Position numbers and translations under genes: made by a program. Positions 32,028 through 40,495 of a stretch of DNA of 64,000 bases are shown piece after piece. The DNA comes from Candidatus Binatus soli (GTDB lineage Bacteria > Desulfobacterota > Binatia > Binatales > Binataceae), in contig DLMJ01000007.1 of NCBI GenBank assembly GCA_002479255.1, positions 62,001-126,000 of the forward strand, read 5' to 3'. The stretch's first letter is position 1. Every line of letters starts with the position of its first letter. The notes below the pieces were generated by a model that was not told where the DNA came from, ran no database searches, and was given only the letters and a program-made list of their open reading frames with translations.

Positions 32028-34916
32028 TTACGCCCCCACCACCGCGCGGCATCTTGCGTCCAACTGGTGATCGCCGCCGTCATCGAAGTATTTCCAGCAT
32101 CGCGCGCACTTCACCCCGGACGCGTGACGCCCAACCAGCGTGATTGCGGGATTCGCGGCGGCTCGCACGAAGCTGCCATCGACGGCGAAGTCCTCGCGGC
32201 CGCCGGCTTGCCGCCTGATCTCGGCCGCTTCCGCGTCGCCCAGAATCGCGACCTCCGAGACGATGAACAAATCTTTCAGCTCTTCGCGATATTGCTTGAT
32301 CGTTTCGGCAAGCCCGCTCTCAGAGCCACCGTCAGCTCCCAGGCTGATTGCGGCATCGAGCGGCGCACCGATCGTCCCCGCCTTGCGCATCGCTTCGAGC
32401 AGCTTGAGCGCCTCGTCACGAATCCTGAGCAGCCGTTCCCATCGCGCCTCCAATTCTTCATCGCGCCACGACGGATTCGCCCGATGCATCGTCGTCAGAT
32501 GCACACTCTCGAGCCGATTCCCCGGAAGATACGCGTAAACTTCCTCAGCCGTGAACGGAATCAGCGGCGCGAGCATCCTGATAAGCGCATCGAGGATATT
32601 GAACAGCGCGGTCTGCGCCGAGCGCCGCTCGCGCGACGCCGCGGCCGAGCAATAGAGGCGGTCGCGCGCGACATCGATATACAGCGAGCTCAGATCGATC
32701 ACTATGAAATTCAGCGTCGCCTGATACGCGGTCTGGAACTCGAATGCTTCGTAAGCCTGGCGCACTTCGCTCTTGAGCTTCTCCGTGCGCGCCAGGATGA
32801 AGCGATCGAACTCGAGCATATCCTGGAATGCAACTGCGTCGCGCGCGGGATCGAAGTCCGCGAGATTGCCCAGCACGAACCGGCAGGTGTTGCGAATCTT
32901 TCGATACGACTCCGACACCGCGCCGAAGATCGTCTGGCCGAGCGTGATCTCAGCCGTGTAGTCGAGCGACGCGTACACCAGCCGCAGTACGTCAGCCCCC
33001 ATCCGTCCTGCCGCATCGACGGCGTCCTCCGCGTTGCCGAGCGACTTGGACATCTTGCGGCCCCGCTCGTCCACTGTCAGTCCATGGCTGATTACGCTCT
33101 TGAACGGCGCCGTGCCGCGCTCCGACACCGCGCAAACCAGCGACGAGCCGAACCATCCGCGCGCTTGTTCCACCGCTTCCAGGTACGCGTCCGCCGGCCA
33201 GGTCAGTTCCGGGCGCGCGCCCAGCACCACGGCTTGCGAGGATCCCGAATCGAACCACACGTCGAGGATGTCTTCCTGCTTGATAAAATCCGCGCCTCCG
33301 CACCTCTGGCATTTGAGGCCCGGTGCGACGAAGTCCGCCGCCGGCCGGCTGTACCATGCGTCGGAACCTTCGCGCGCGAAAATCTCCTCGACTCGATCCA
33401 TCGTCGCAAGCAGTGGCGCGACCTCATCGCATTTCGCGCATCTGACCGCCGGTATCGGCACGCCCCACGCGCGCTGGCGCGAGATGCACCAGTCGGGGCG
33501 CGTCTCCGTCATGTTGCGGATCCGATCGCGCGACCATTCCGGATACCATTTCACTTTGTCGATCGCGTCGATCACTTTGGCGCGCAGTTCGTTGTGATCG
33601 ATGCTCACGAACCATTGCTCGGTCGCCAGAAAGATCAGCGGATTGTGGCATCGCCAGCAATGCGGGTAGCTGTGCGAGAGGTTTTGCGCATGCAGCAGCG
33701 CGCCGGCCGCGGCCAGTCTCTCGACGATCGACTTGTTCGCCTTGAAGACGTTCTGCCCCGCCCATTGTCCGCCCTCCGCCGTGAACACTCCTCCCCCATC
33801 CACCGGCGTGAACGGCGTCAGCCCGTACTTCTTGCCGACCACGAAATCCTCGTAGCCGTGTCCCGGCGCGGTATGCACCAACCCGGTGCCGGCGTCCGCC
33901 GTCACGTGCTCGGCGTACATCAGCTTCACGTCGCGCGGGATAAACGGATGTCGAAAGATGTCCTGGCCGTCCAGCGCCTTGAGCGCCGCGCGGCTGAGCG
34001 CGATGCGTTTTTCAACTGCCAGTCCGCATTCCTTCTCGACATTGTCCGCCAATCGCGACGCGGCCACGTAGTAATGATCGCCGGCCTTCAACGCGACGTA
34101 GTCGAAAGTCTCGTTCAGTGAGATTCCGAGATTCGCCGGCAGCGTCCATGGCGTCGTCGTCCAGATTACGGCCGACAGTTTGCCGGCCTTGTGCGCGGCG
34201 TCAAGCTCGGCGCCGTCGCTGCGATCTGCGGCCAGCGCGCCCGCATCCTTGAGATTCGAATTGAACGCGAACGCGACGTAGATCGACGGCGAAACGTGAT
34301 CGCGGTACTCGACTTCGGCTTCCGCCAGCGCCGTGCGGCATTCGAAGCACCAGTGCACCGGGCGCAATCCCCGATACACGTAGCCGTGCTCGACCATCTT
34401 GCGCAGCACGCCGATTTCGGCCGCGTCGTACTCCGGCGCCATCGTGAGATACGGCTTGAACCAATCGCCGATCACTCCCAGGCGCCGGAAGTCCGAGCGC
34501 TGCAAGTCGATCCATTTCTCCGCTTCGGCGCGGCACAGCCTGCGCAGTTCGACCTTGGAAATCGTCCGCGCCTTGTCGCCGAGCTCGCGCGATACCTTGT
34601 GCTCTATAGGCATCCCGTGACAGTCCCATCCCGGCACGAACGGTGTGCGATATCCCATCATCGAGCGCGATCGCACCACGAAGTCTTTCAGAATTTTGTT
34701 GAGCGCGGTCCCCAGATGCACCCGGCCGTTGGCGTACGGCGGTCCGTCGTGCAGCACCCACAACTGCGCGTCCTTGCGCGCCTCCATCAAGCGCCCGTAA
34801 AGGTCGGTCTCGTCCCAATGCTTGAGCATTTCCGGCTCCCGCTTGGGCAGATTCGCCTTCATCGGGAAGTCGGTCTTGGGAAGTTTCAGCGTCGATTTGT
34901 AGTAGGTCTCAGCCAC
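32028..34916 (-). CDS. ileS: Isoleucyl-tRNA synthetase
   Basis: This 962-residue class I enzyme charges tRNA-Ile. It has the HIGH-type PYANGRVHLGTALNK, the editing-domain TTPWTLPANLGIS, the WCISRQRAWGVPIP stretch and GRKMSKSLGN. The C terminus has a zinc-binding knuckle beginning KCARCWKYF, but only three cysteines are present where four are usual (the last pair reads ARCRAV). It is followed by lspA after 3 bp, the common ileS-lspA arrangement. Confidence 0.96.
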   Translation of the reverse strand: MAETYYKSTLKLPKTDFPMKANLPKREPEMLKHWDETDLYGRLMEARKDAQLWVLHDGPPYANGRVHLGTALNKILKDFVVRSRSMMGYRTPFVPGWDCHGMPIEHKVSRELGDKARTISKVELRRLCRAEAEKWIDLQRSDFRRLGVIGDWFKPYLTMAPEYDAAEIGVLRKMVEHGYVYRGLRPVHWCFECRTALAEAEVEYRDHVSPSIYVAFAFNSNLKDAGALAADRSDGAELDAAHKAGKLSAVIWTTTPWTLPANLGISLNETFDYVALKAGDHYYVAASRLADNVEKECGLAVEKRIALSRAALKALDGQDIFRHPFIPRDVKLMYAEHVTADAGTGLVHTAPGHGYEDFVVGKKYGLTPFTPVDGGGVFTAEGGQWAGQNVFKANKSIVERLAAAGALLHAQNLSHSYPHCWRCHNPLIFLATEQWFVSIDHNELRAKVIDAIDKVKWYPEWSRDRIRNMTETRPDWCISRQRAWGVPIPAVRCAKCDEVAPLLATMDRVEEIFAREGSDAWYSRPAADFVAPGLKCQRCGGADFIKQEDILDVWFDSGSSQAVVLGARPELTWPADAYLEAVEQARGWFGSSLVCAVSERGTAPFKSVISHGLTVDERGRKMSKSLGNAEDAVDAAGRMGADVLRLVYASLDYTAEITLGQTIFGAVSESYRKIRNTCRFVLGNLADFDPARDAVAFQDMLEFDRFILARTEKLKSEVRQAYEAFEFQTAYQATLNFIVIDLSSLYIDVARDRLYCSAAASRERRSAQTALFNILDALIRMLAPLIPFTAEEVYAYLPGNRLESVHLTTMHRANPSWRDEELEARWERLLRIRDEALKLLEAMRKAGTIGAPLDAAISLGADGGSESGLAETIKQYREELKDLFIVSEVAILGDAEAAEIRRQAGGREDFAVDGSFVRAAANPAITLVGRHASGVKCARCWKYFDDGGDHQLDARCRAVVGA

Positions 34917-35132
34917 GCGCCATGTTGCCCGCGCGCCCGTGCGCGCGCGATCTCCTTCGCAATTGTCAAGTATTGAGCGTCCGATCAGATTAACTTACGC
35001 CGCGCTCGCTGGCGAGTATCGAGCGCCGCCGCGCATCGGTGATGCTTTCGCCTGTTTGAATCCCGCCGCCAGCCTCCATATCATCTTTCGCGCACCAGTG
35101 GAGCATCGAATCACATATCGATAGAAAACATT

Positions 35133-35435
35133 ATGGGACTCAGAAAAGTAACTCTGTTCGATAAGGAAGGCACCACCCTCGTTCCCGTCGAAGAGGACGG
35201 CCAGGCGAAACCCGCCGTGATGGGCGTGCGATGGGTCAATCCCGTCACCTTCGAAACCATTCGCGTGCGCGGCGGCAAACGCACCGGCCCCAGGAACGAA
35301 GTCCTGATGGAAGTTCCCGCGACGCTCGACACCGGCGCATTCGCAATCGAGGACTTGCCCCCGCCCAAGGTCAAGCAAAAGCTCGCGCAAATCCAAAAGT
35401 CTGCCGAAGCGGGAAAATCGGCGAAAAAATCATGA
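35133..35435 (+). CDS. Small protein of unknown function upstream of CoA-transferases
   Basis: The 100-residue protein is soluble, with MGLRKVTLFDKEGTTLVPV at the N terminus, a beta-rich middle (VRWVNPVTFETIRVRGGKR) and a lysine-rich tail ending KSAKKS. I do not recognise a family. It overlaps the first CoA-transferase by ATGA, so it is very likely translated and may assist or regulate that enzyme. No clear ribosome-binding site precedes its ATG. The 216-bp gap upstream is shared with the divergent ileS. Confidence 0.7.
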   Translation: MGLRKVTLFDKEGTTLVPVEEDGQAKPAVMGVRWVNPVTFETIRVRGGKRTGPRNEVLMEVPATLDTGAFAIEDLPPPKVKQKLAQIQKSAEAGKSAKKS

Positions 35436-36643
35436 CCGAGCCCAGCCCCGGCGCGCTCGCGGGCCTGCGGGTCCTCGACCTGACCGGCCACCGCGCACAA
35501 TTTTGCGCGCGGCTGCTGGCCGACATGGGCGCCGACGTCATCAAAGTCGAACCTCCCGCCGGCGACGACGCGCGCCGCATCGGCCCCTTCCTCGACGACC
35601 TCCCGCATCTCGACCGCAGCCTGTTCTTCTGGTTCTACAATCTCAACAAGCGCTCCCTCACGCTCGATCTCAACCATTCCCGCGGCGCCGACATCTTGCT
35701 CCAGCTCGCCCGCTCCGCCGACGTCATCGTCGAGAGCTACGCGCCGGGCACGCTGGACCGGCTCGGGCTTGGCTGGGATACGCTCCATCGCGAGAATCCC
35801 GCGCTGGTCCTCTGCTCGATTGCGCCGTTCGGCCAGACCGGCCCCTGGCGCGACTTCATCGCCGACGACACCGTGCTGACCGCATTGGGCGGGATGCTCT
35901 ACATCAACGGCTTCCCCAATCACGCTCCCGTTCGTCCACTCGGTCTGCAGGCGTATCATTCGTCGGCGTATTACGGCGCGATCGCCGTGATGCTTGCGCT
36001 GCTCGCGCGCGATCGCACCGCTGAAGGTCAGTGGATCGACCTCAGCATGCAGGAGGCCACCGCGGCCGCCGTCGAGCACGTCGCCGGTGCATTCTTCGAG
36101 CGCGGCGAGGCCGAGCCGCGCCGCGGCACTCTGCATTGGAGCCGTTTCTTTCGCGTCGGCAAATGCCGCGACGGTTACATCATGCATTGCACGCTCGGCG
36201 ACTGGACCTCGCTCATCGAATGGGTCAAGTCCGACGGCAAGGCTGCCGATCTCGACGCGCCCGACTATCAGCAGGTGATGTATCGCTATCTCATGGCCGA
36301 GCATCTCTTCGACGTTCTCGACGATTGGGTCAAGGATTATCCGCGCGACGAGCTGCTCGAGCGCGCGCAGCTTCTGCGTCAGCCTTACGCGACCGTCCGC
36401 CCGCCCGAGGCGCTCTTCGACGACGACCAGCTCGCCGAGCGCGGCTACTTCGTCGAGGTCGAGCATCCTGAGCTCGGCCGCAAGTTCCGCTATCCGGGTG
36501 CGCCGTATCTTTTCAATGGCACGCCGTGGCGAGTATCGCGCCGTCCGCCGCTGATCGGAGAGCATACCGGCGAAATTTTGCGCGACGAACTCTCGATGGC
36601 TCCCCAAGCGCTCGCCGCGCTCTTTGCCGAGGGAGTGATCTGA
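35432..36643 (+). CDS. Type III (CaiB/BaiF) CoA-transferase, first copy
   Basis: This 403-residue member of the formyl-CoA/carnitine CoA-transferase family has GLRVLDLTGHRAQFCARLLA, DMGADVIKVEPPAGD, NLNKRSLTLDLNHS and PALVLCSIAPFGQTGPW. The frame is open upstream, but the ATG at 35432 overlaps the preceding small gene. The second family copy follows after 2 bp, so the two may form a heteromeric enzyme like BbsEF. The acyl substrate is unknown. The motif around the usual catalytic Asp reads FIADDTVLTALGG. Confidence 0.88.
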   Translation: MTEPSPGALAGLRVLDLTGHRAQFCARLLADMGADVIKVEPPAGDDARRIGPFLDDLPHLDRSLFFWFYNLNKRSLTLDLNHSRGADILLQLARSADVIVESYAPGTLDRLGLGWDTLHRENPALVLCSIAPFGQTGPWRDFIADDTVLTALGGMLYINGFPNHAPVRPLGLQAYHSSAYYGAIAVMLALLARDRTAEGQWIDLSMQEATAAAVEHVAGAFFERGEAEPRRGTLHWSRFFRVGKCRDGYIMHCTLGDWTSLIEWVKSDGKAADLDAPDYQQVMYRYLMAEHLFDVLDDWVKDYPRDELLERAQLLRQPYATVRPPEALFDDDQLAERGYFVEVEHPELGRKFRYPGAPYLFNGTPWRVSRRPPLIGEHTGEILRDELSMAPQALAALFAEGVI

Positions 36644-36645
36644 TC

Positions 36646-37848
36646 ATGCCGGCGATGCCGCTGGACGGCGTCCGCGTCCTCGATTTCACCTGGGTCGTCG
36701 CCGGCCCGGTCGCGACACGCATCCTCGCCGACCACGGCGCGGAGGTCGTCAAGGTCGAGCGCAAGGAACCGCCCCAGCTCGGCAACCGCAAGCTCGGCCT
36801 CCAATGCGACCTGAATCGCGGCAAACTTTCGGTCGCGCTCAACATGCAGCACCCGCGCGGCGTCGAACTCGCCCGCCGCCTCGCCGCCAAAAGCGACGTC
36901 GTGATTGACAATTTTTCCGCCCGCGTGATGCGCAGTTGGGGGATGGATTACGAAAGTCTCGCCGCCGTGAAACCCGACATCATCTGCATCAGCATGTCCG
37001 GCCTGGGACACACCGGCCCGCGCTCCAGCTACGTCAGCTACGGACCGACCCTGCAAGCCCTCACCGGCTACACGATGCTGATGGCCGAACCCGACGGCAC
37101 GCCCGCCGGCTACGGCTATTCCTACGCCGACACATGCGGCGGTTACACGGGCGCACTCGCGGCGCTCATCGCCATTTGGAATCGCCACCGCACCGGCCGC
37201 GGCCAGTTCGTCGATCTCGCGCAGTTCGAGGCCGTCGCCAGCGTGATCGGTCCCGCGCTCCTCGACATCTCCGTCAACGGCCGAACGCAGCCCGCCCCCG
37301 GCTACAATTCGCAGGAAGGCCCCGCCGCACCGCACGGCGTTTACAAATGCCGCCCGCTTGACGGCGACGACGACCGATGGGTCGCGATCGCCGTGAGTAC
37401 GGGCCCCGAGTGGCGCCGATTCGTCACCGCGATTGGTTCTCCATCGTGGGCGAGCGACCCGAAGTTCCGCACGCTCTACCTGCGGATGCGCAATAGCGGC
37501 GATCTCGACGCCAACGTTTCACGATGGGCCGCGGAGCACAGCGCCGAAGACGCGATGGCGATCCTCCAACGCGCCGGCATCGCCGCCGGCGTCGTCGAAA
37601 ACGGCATCGATCTCTGCGCGCGCGATCCTCAACTCAAAGAGCGCGGCTTCTGGCCCGCCGTCTCGACCGCCAAGGGCACGACGACTAACGTCACGGGCAT
37701 CCCGTTCAAGCTTTCCGGCGGGTCGGGAAGGGTTCGCTCGATCGCACCCGAAGTCGGCGAAAATTTCGACTACGTGCTCGGTGAGTTGCTCGGCCTCGGC
37801 CGCGCCGAGCGCGATGAATTGGTCGCCGCCGGCGCCGTCTGGCCCTGA
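36646..37848 (+). CDS. Type III (CaiB/BaiF) CoA-transferase, second copy
   Basis: This 400-residue paralogue has GVRVLDFTWVVAGPVATRIL, DHGAEVVKVERKE, NRGKLSVALNMQHPRG and PDIICISMSGLGHTGP. It is spaced 2 bp from the first copy. An in-frame ATG 120 bp upstream lies inside that gene and is not used. Type III CoA-transferases move CoA between carboxylic acids through an aspartyl-CoA intermediate. Two unequal copies point to a heterodimer or two sequential substrates. No acyl-CoA dehydrogenase or other pathway gene is adjacent. Confidence 0.88.
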   Translation: MPAMPLDGVRVLDFTWVVAGPVATRILADHGAEVVKVERKEPPQLGNRKLGLQCDLNRGKLSVALNMQHPRGVELARRLAAKSDVVIDNFSARVMRSWGMDYESLAAVKPDIICISMSGLGHTGPRSSYVSYGPTLQALTGYTMLMAEPDGTPAGYGYSYADTCGGYTGALAALIAIWNRHRTGRGQFVDLAQFEAVASVIGPALLDISVNGRTQPAPGYNSQEGPAAPHGVYKCRPLDGDDDRWVAIAVSTGPEWRRFVTAIGSPSWASDPKFRTLYLRMRNSGDLDANVSRWAAEHSAEDAMAILQRAGIAAGVVENGIDLCARDPQLKERGFWPAVSTAKGTTTNVTGIPFKLSGGSGRVRSIAPEVGENFDYVLGELLGLGRAERDELVAAGAVWP

Positions 37849-37863
37849 CCGCTGGCGAATCCG

Positions 37864-37879
37864 TGTTACGCAGGTAACA
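37864..37879. promoter_or_regulatory. Palindrome TGTTAC-N4-GTAACA
   Basis: TGTTAC and GTAACA are perfect 6-bp arms around GCAG, 15 bp after the CoA-transferase stop and about 100 bp before comM. A further GTAACGC follows at 37891. The symmetry suits a dimeric repressor; none is identified. Confidence 0.35.
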
Positions 37880-37920
37880 ATGTACCCCAAGTAACGCGCA
37901 TCGCTCGCAGCCCCTCATTG

Positions 37921-37943
37921 CGCTAGTGTCAGCGACACTGGCG
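37921..37943 (+). promoter_or_regulatory. Hairpin upstream of comM
   Basis: CGCTAGTGTC and GACACTGGCG pair with a 3-nt AGC loop to give a 10-bp stem. There is no T-run, so it is not a classical terminator. It lies 32 bp before the comM start. Confidence 0.35.
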
Positions 37944-37974
37944 GTTAACAGTAAGAAGCCGTTGGGGGCAATTC

Positions 37975-39507
37975 TTGCACGCAAGCGTAATATCGAGTGC
38001 GTTGGTTGGCGTTGACGCGTTCCCGGTCGAAGTCGAAATCGACATCGGCGCCGGGATGCCGCCGCATCGTCTCGTCGGCCTGGCCGAGGGCGCGGTCAAG
38101 GAGGCGCTCGATCGCGTCAAGTCCGCGCTCAAAAATTCCGGCTTCGATTTCCCCACTCGCAAGATGACCATCAACCTCGCGCCCGCCGACACGCGCAAGG
38201 AAGGCTCGGCGTTCGATCTTCCACTCGCGCTTGGAATCCTCGCCGCACAAAACGTGTTGAAAGATCGCGCGCGCCTGCGCGCCTATCTCGTGCTGGGCGA
38301 ACTCGCGCTCGACGGCCGCATCAAAGGCATCCGGGGCGCGCTGCCGACTGCCCTGCTCGCGCGCTCTGCCAGCTTCGCGGGCGTGATGCTCCCGCGCGAG
38401 AATGCCTCCGAGGCATCCGTCGTCGGCGAGGGCACCGCCGTGCTCGGCGTCGAGAGCCTGCGCGAGGCTTTCGAATTCTTCGAGGGCCTGCGTCCGCTCC
38501 AATCTGCGCCCGTCGATCTCGGCGCCGCGTTCGGTGCGGCAAATATTTACGACGTCGATTTCAGCGAGGTCAAAGGCCAGGAGCAGGCCAAGCGCGCGCT
38601 CGAAGTCGCCGCCGCCGGCGGTCATAACGTCCTGATGATTGGGCCGCCCGGCTCGGGCAAGACGATGCTCGCCAAGCGCCTGCCCTCGATTCTGCCCGCG
38701 ATGACCTTCGAGGAGGCCATCGAAACCACCAAGGTGCACTCCGTGATGGGCCTGCTCGACGGCCGCGCGCTCGTCACCACGCGCCCCTTCCGCTCTCCCC
38801 ACCACACCATTTCCGACGCCGGCCTCGTCGGCGGCGGCTCGATTCCACGCCCCGGCGAGGTCAGCCTCGCCCATCACGGCGTCCTGTTCCTCGACGAATT
38901 GCCCGAGTTCCGCAAGAACGTGCTCGAGGTCCTGCGCCAGCCGCTCGAGGATGCGCGCATCACCATCTCGCGCGTGATGGGCACGCTCACTTTCCCCGCC
39001 TCCGTGATGCTGGTGGCTGCGATGAACCCGTGCCCGTGCGGCTTTTACACCGATCCGCAGCACGAATGCTCCTGCTCGCCGATCGCGATTCAGCGCTATC
39101 GCTCGCGCATCTCGGGCCCGCTGCTCGATCGCATCGACATCCATATCGAAGTGCCCGCCGTGAAGTACAAGGACCTGACCGATCGCGTCGCGCGTGAGCC
39201 GTCGATCGCGATTCGCGAGCGCGTCAATCGCGCGCGCGAGGCGCAGCTCGTTCGTTTCAAGGGGATGCCGTTTTTCTGCAACGCGCAGATGCGCGCGAGC
39301 GATCTCCGCCTCCACTGCCAAATCGAGTCCGGCGGCGAGCGTCTGCTCGAGCTTGCCATCAACCGCCTCGGCCTGAGCGCGCGAGCCTACACGCGAATCC
39401 TCAAAGTCTCACGCACCATCGCCGATCTCGACGGCGCCGCCTCGATCGCCGCCCACCATGTCAGCGAGGCGATTCAGTACCGCTCGCTCGACCGCACCGC
39501 CCCCTAG
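37975..39507 (+). CDS. comM: ComM/YifB family Mg-chelatase-like AAA+ ATPase
   Basis: The 510-residue protein has an N-terminal Lon-protease-like fold (ALVGVDAFPVEVEIDIGAGM), an AAA+ core with Walker A GPPGSGKTMLAKRLP and Walker B LFLDELPEF, and a C-terminal Mg_chelatase_C domain. ComM is a hexameric helicase that promotes branch migration during natural transformation; YifB proteins are widespread, so competence cannot be concluded. The start is TTG at 37975, preceded by GGGGGC. An ATG is absent near the family-like start. Confidence 0.93.
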   Translation: MHASVISSALVGVDAFPVEVEIDIGAGMPPHRLVGLAEGAVKEALDRVKSALKNSGFDFPTRKMTINLAPADTRKEGSAFDLPLALGILAAQNVLKDRARLRAYLVLGELALDGRIKGIRGALPTALLARSASFAGVMLPRENASEASVVGEGTAVLGVESLREAFEFFEGLRPLQSAPVDLGAAFGAANIYDVDFSEVKGQEQAKRALEVAAAGGHNVLMIGPPGSGKTMLAKRLPSILPAMTFEEAIETTKVHSVMGLLDGRALVTTRPFRSPHHTISDAGLVGGGSIPRPGEVSLAHHGVLFLDELPEFRKNVLEVLRQPLEDARITISRVMGTLTFPASVMLVAAMNPCPCGFYTDPQHECSCSPIAIQRYRSRISGPLLDRIDIHIEVPAVKYKDLTDRVAREPSIAIRERVNRAREAQLVRFKGMPFFCNAQMRASDLRLHCQIESGGERLLELAINRLGLSARAYTRILKVSRTIADLDGAASIAAHHVSEAIQYRSLDRTAP

Positions 39508-39532
39508 CCCAAAAAACCAGGCGGGCCGCCGG

Positions 39533-40015
39533 CTAGGGATACGGTGCCTCGTACGCCATGTAACGCGCTATCTTCCAGCTACCATCCGGCTGGCGCCGGA
39601 ATATATCCATGCCGGGTTCCCGTTTGATCTCCTCGGATCCGTTTTTCGGGCTCACCTTCAGAGTCCAAACGAGCCTTACAACGGCGAGATCGCCCGACAC
39701 CAGGATCTCCTTGATTTCCAGGTCATAGTGATATGTCTTGGCCGGGTCCGCCAACGCCATCTGCATGTTGGCGCACAGAGAATTATAGGTGTCTTCGGGC
39801 TCCCCCCGAAAATTTGAAATCAAATCCGGCGCAAACAGCGAACAAACCCCCGATGCATTGCCGCTATCGAAGTCTCGCGTCCACTTCTCCAGCTCGGCGC
39901 GAATCTGATTCTGCGCCGCGCTCGTGGAATCCGCAGCCGATGCATGCGATGCGGACATCAGCAGCGCGAGAACACCTGCTGTGATTGCTCCAACCCGAGC
40001 GCGCTTCATTCTCAT
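39533..40015 (-). CDS. Secreted SnoaL/DUF4440-like (NTF2-fold) protein
   Basis: The 160-residue protein has a signal peptide (KRARVGAITAGVLALLMSA, cleavage likely after SHASA) and a mature domain with the pattern of a DUF4440/SnoaL-like NTF2 fold: RAELEKWTRDFDSGNASGVC, LFAPDLISNF near the start and MDIFRRQPDGSWKIARYM at the end. GGAG about 10 bp before 40015 favours this ATG over one at 40009. It probably acts in the periplasm. The role is unknown; such domains bind or isomerise small molecules. Confidence 0.75.
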   Translation of the reverse strand: MRMKRARVGAITAGVLALLMSASHASAADSTSAAQNQIRAELEKWTRDFDSGNASGVCSLFAPDLISNFRGEPEDTYNSLCANMQMALADPAKTYHYDLEIKEILVSGDLAVVRLVWTLKVSPKNGSEEIKREPGMDIFRRQPDGSWKIARYMAYEAPYP

Positions 40016-40264
40016 AACCCGGCTTCTCCTTCTCACGAACGCCAGACGCCATGCAATCGCAGCGTCCAGCCCGGCCTATGTTTTCGCGCTGCTCGCCACG
40101 CTGCACGCAAATTCGCGCACGTTTATGCAAATTCGCGCCATGCCATCAGTTCCTCTTGACGACTTGTCACCATCGCGTTAACTGATTTATCACATGGGGA
40201 TCTTTAATATCTGAAATCGCGGGGAGCCGGGCCTGCAAGCGGCTTTCCGCAAGGGGAGTCAGCG

Positions 40265-40366
40265 ATGAGCAGCGTAGCGCGTATGGCTGTATTCGTTGTC
40301 TTGGGATCGGCATTGACGGCCTTGGCGTTGATCGTAGCCAGCCACCTGTCCACCGTCGCCGGTTAA
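40265..40366 (+). CDS. Putative 33-aa membrane microprotein
   Basis: An ATG preceded by AAGGGGAG at 7-8 bp opens a 33-codon frame that encodes MSSVARMAVFVVLGSALTAL, a single hydrophobic helix, and a short polar tail ending TVAG. It is too short for usual gene callers. A terminator-like hairpin follows. The strong ribosome-binding site and membrane-like composition support translation; function is unknown. Confidence 0.5.
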   Translation: MSSVARMAVFVVLGSALTALALIVASHLSTVAG

Positions 40367-40376
40367 TCCGAACCGC

Positions 40377-40403
40377 CGCCCGTCGCATCCGACCTGACGG
40401 GCG
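40377..40403 (+). terminator. Terminator-like hairpin
   Basis: CGCCCGTC (40377-40384) and GACGGGCG (40396-40403) form an 8-bp stem with an 11-nt loop. The following T-rich segment begins about 15 nt later, so it is only a probable terminator of the 33-aa gene. Confidence 0.35.
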
Positions 40404-40495
40404 AGTCCTGTTCCGGTAATTTTCTTTCCCGCGGCTCATCGAAGCCGCCCGCGCGGTCTTGTGCGCCGACGATTTCGCGCCCCCGTCCCCCCTGT

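Noticed and set aside
31974..34121. 715-codon plus-strand frame opposite ileS
   Set aside because: It is the mirror of ileS codons with low-complexity composition. ileS motifs are clear on the minus strand.
37945..39321. 458-codon minus-strand frame opposite comM
   Set aside because: The plus strand encodes clear ComM motifs, and the mirror frame has only Ala/Arg/Glu-rich noise.
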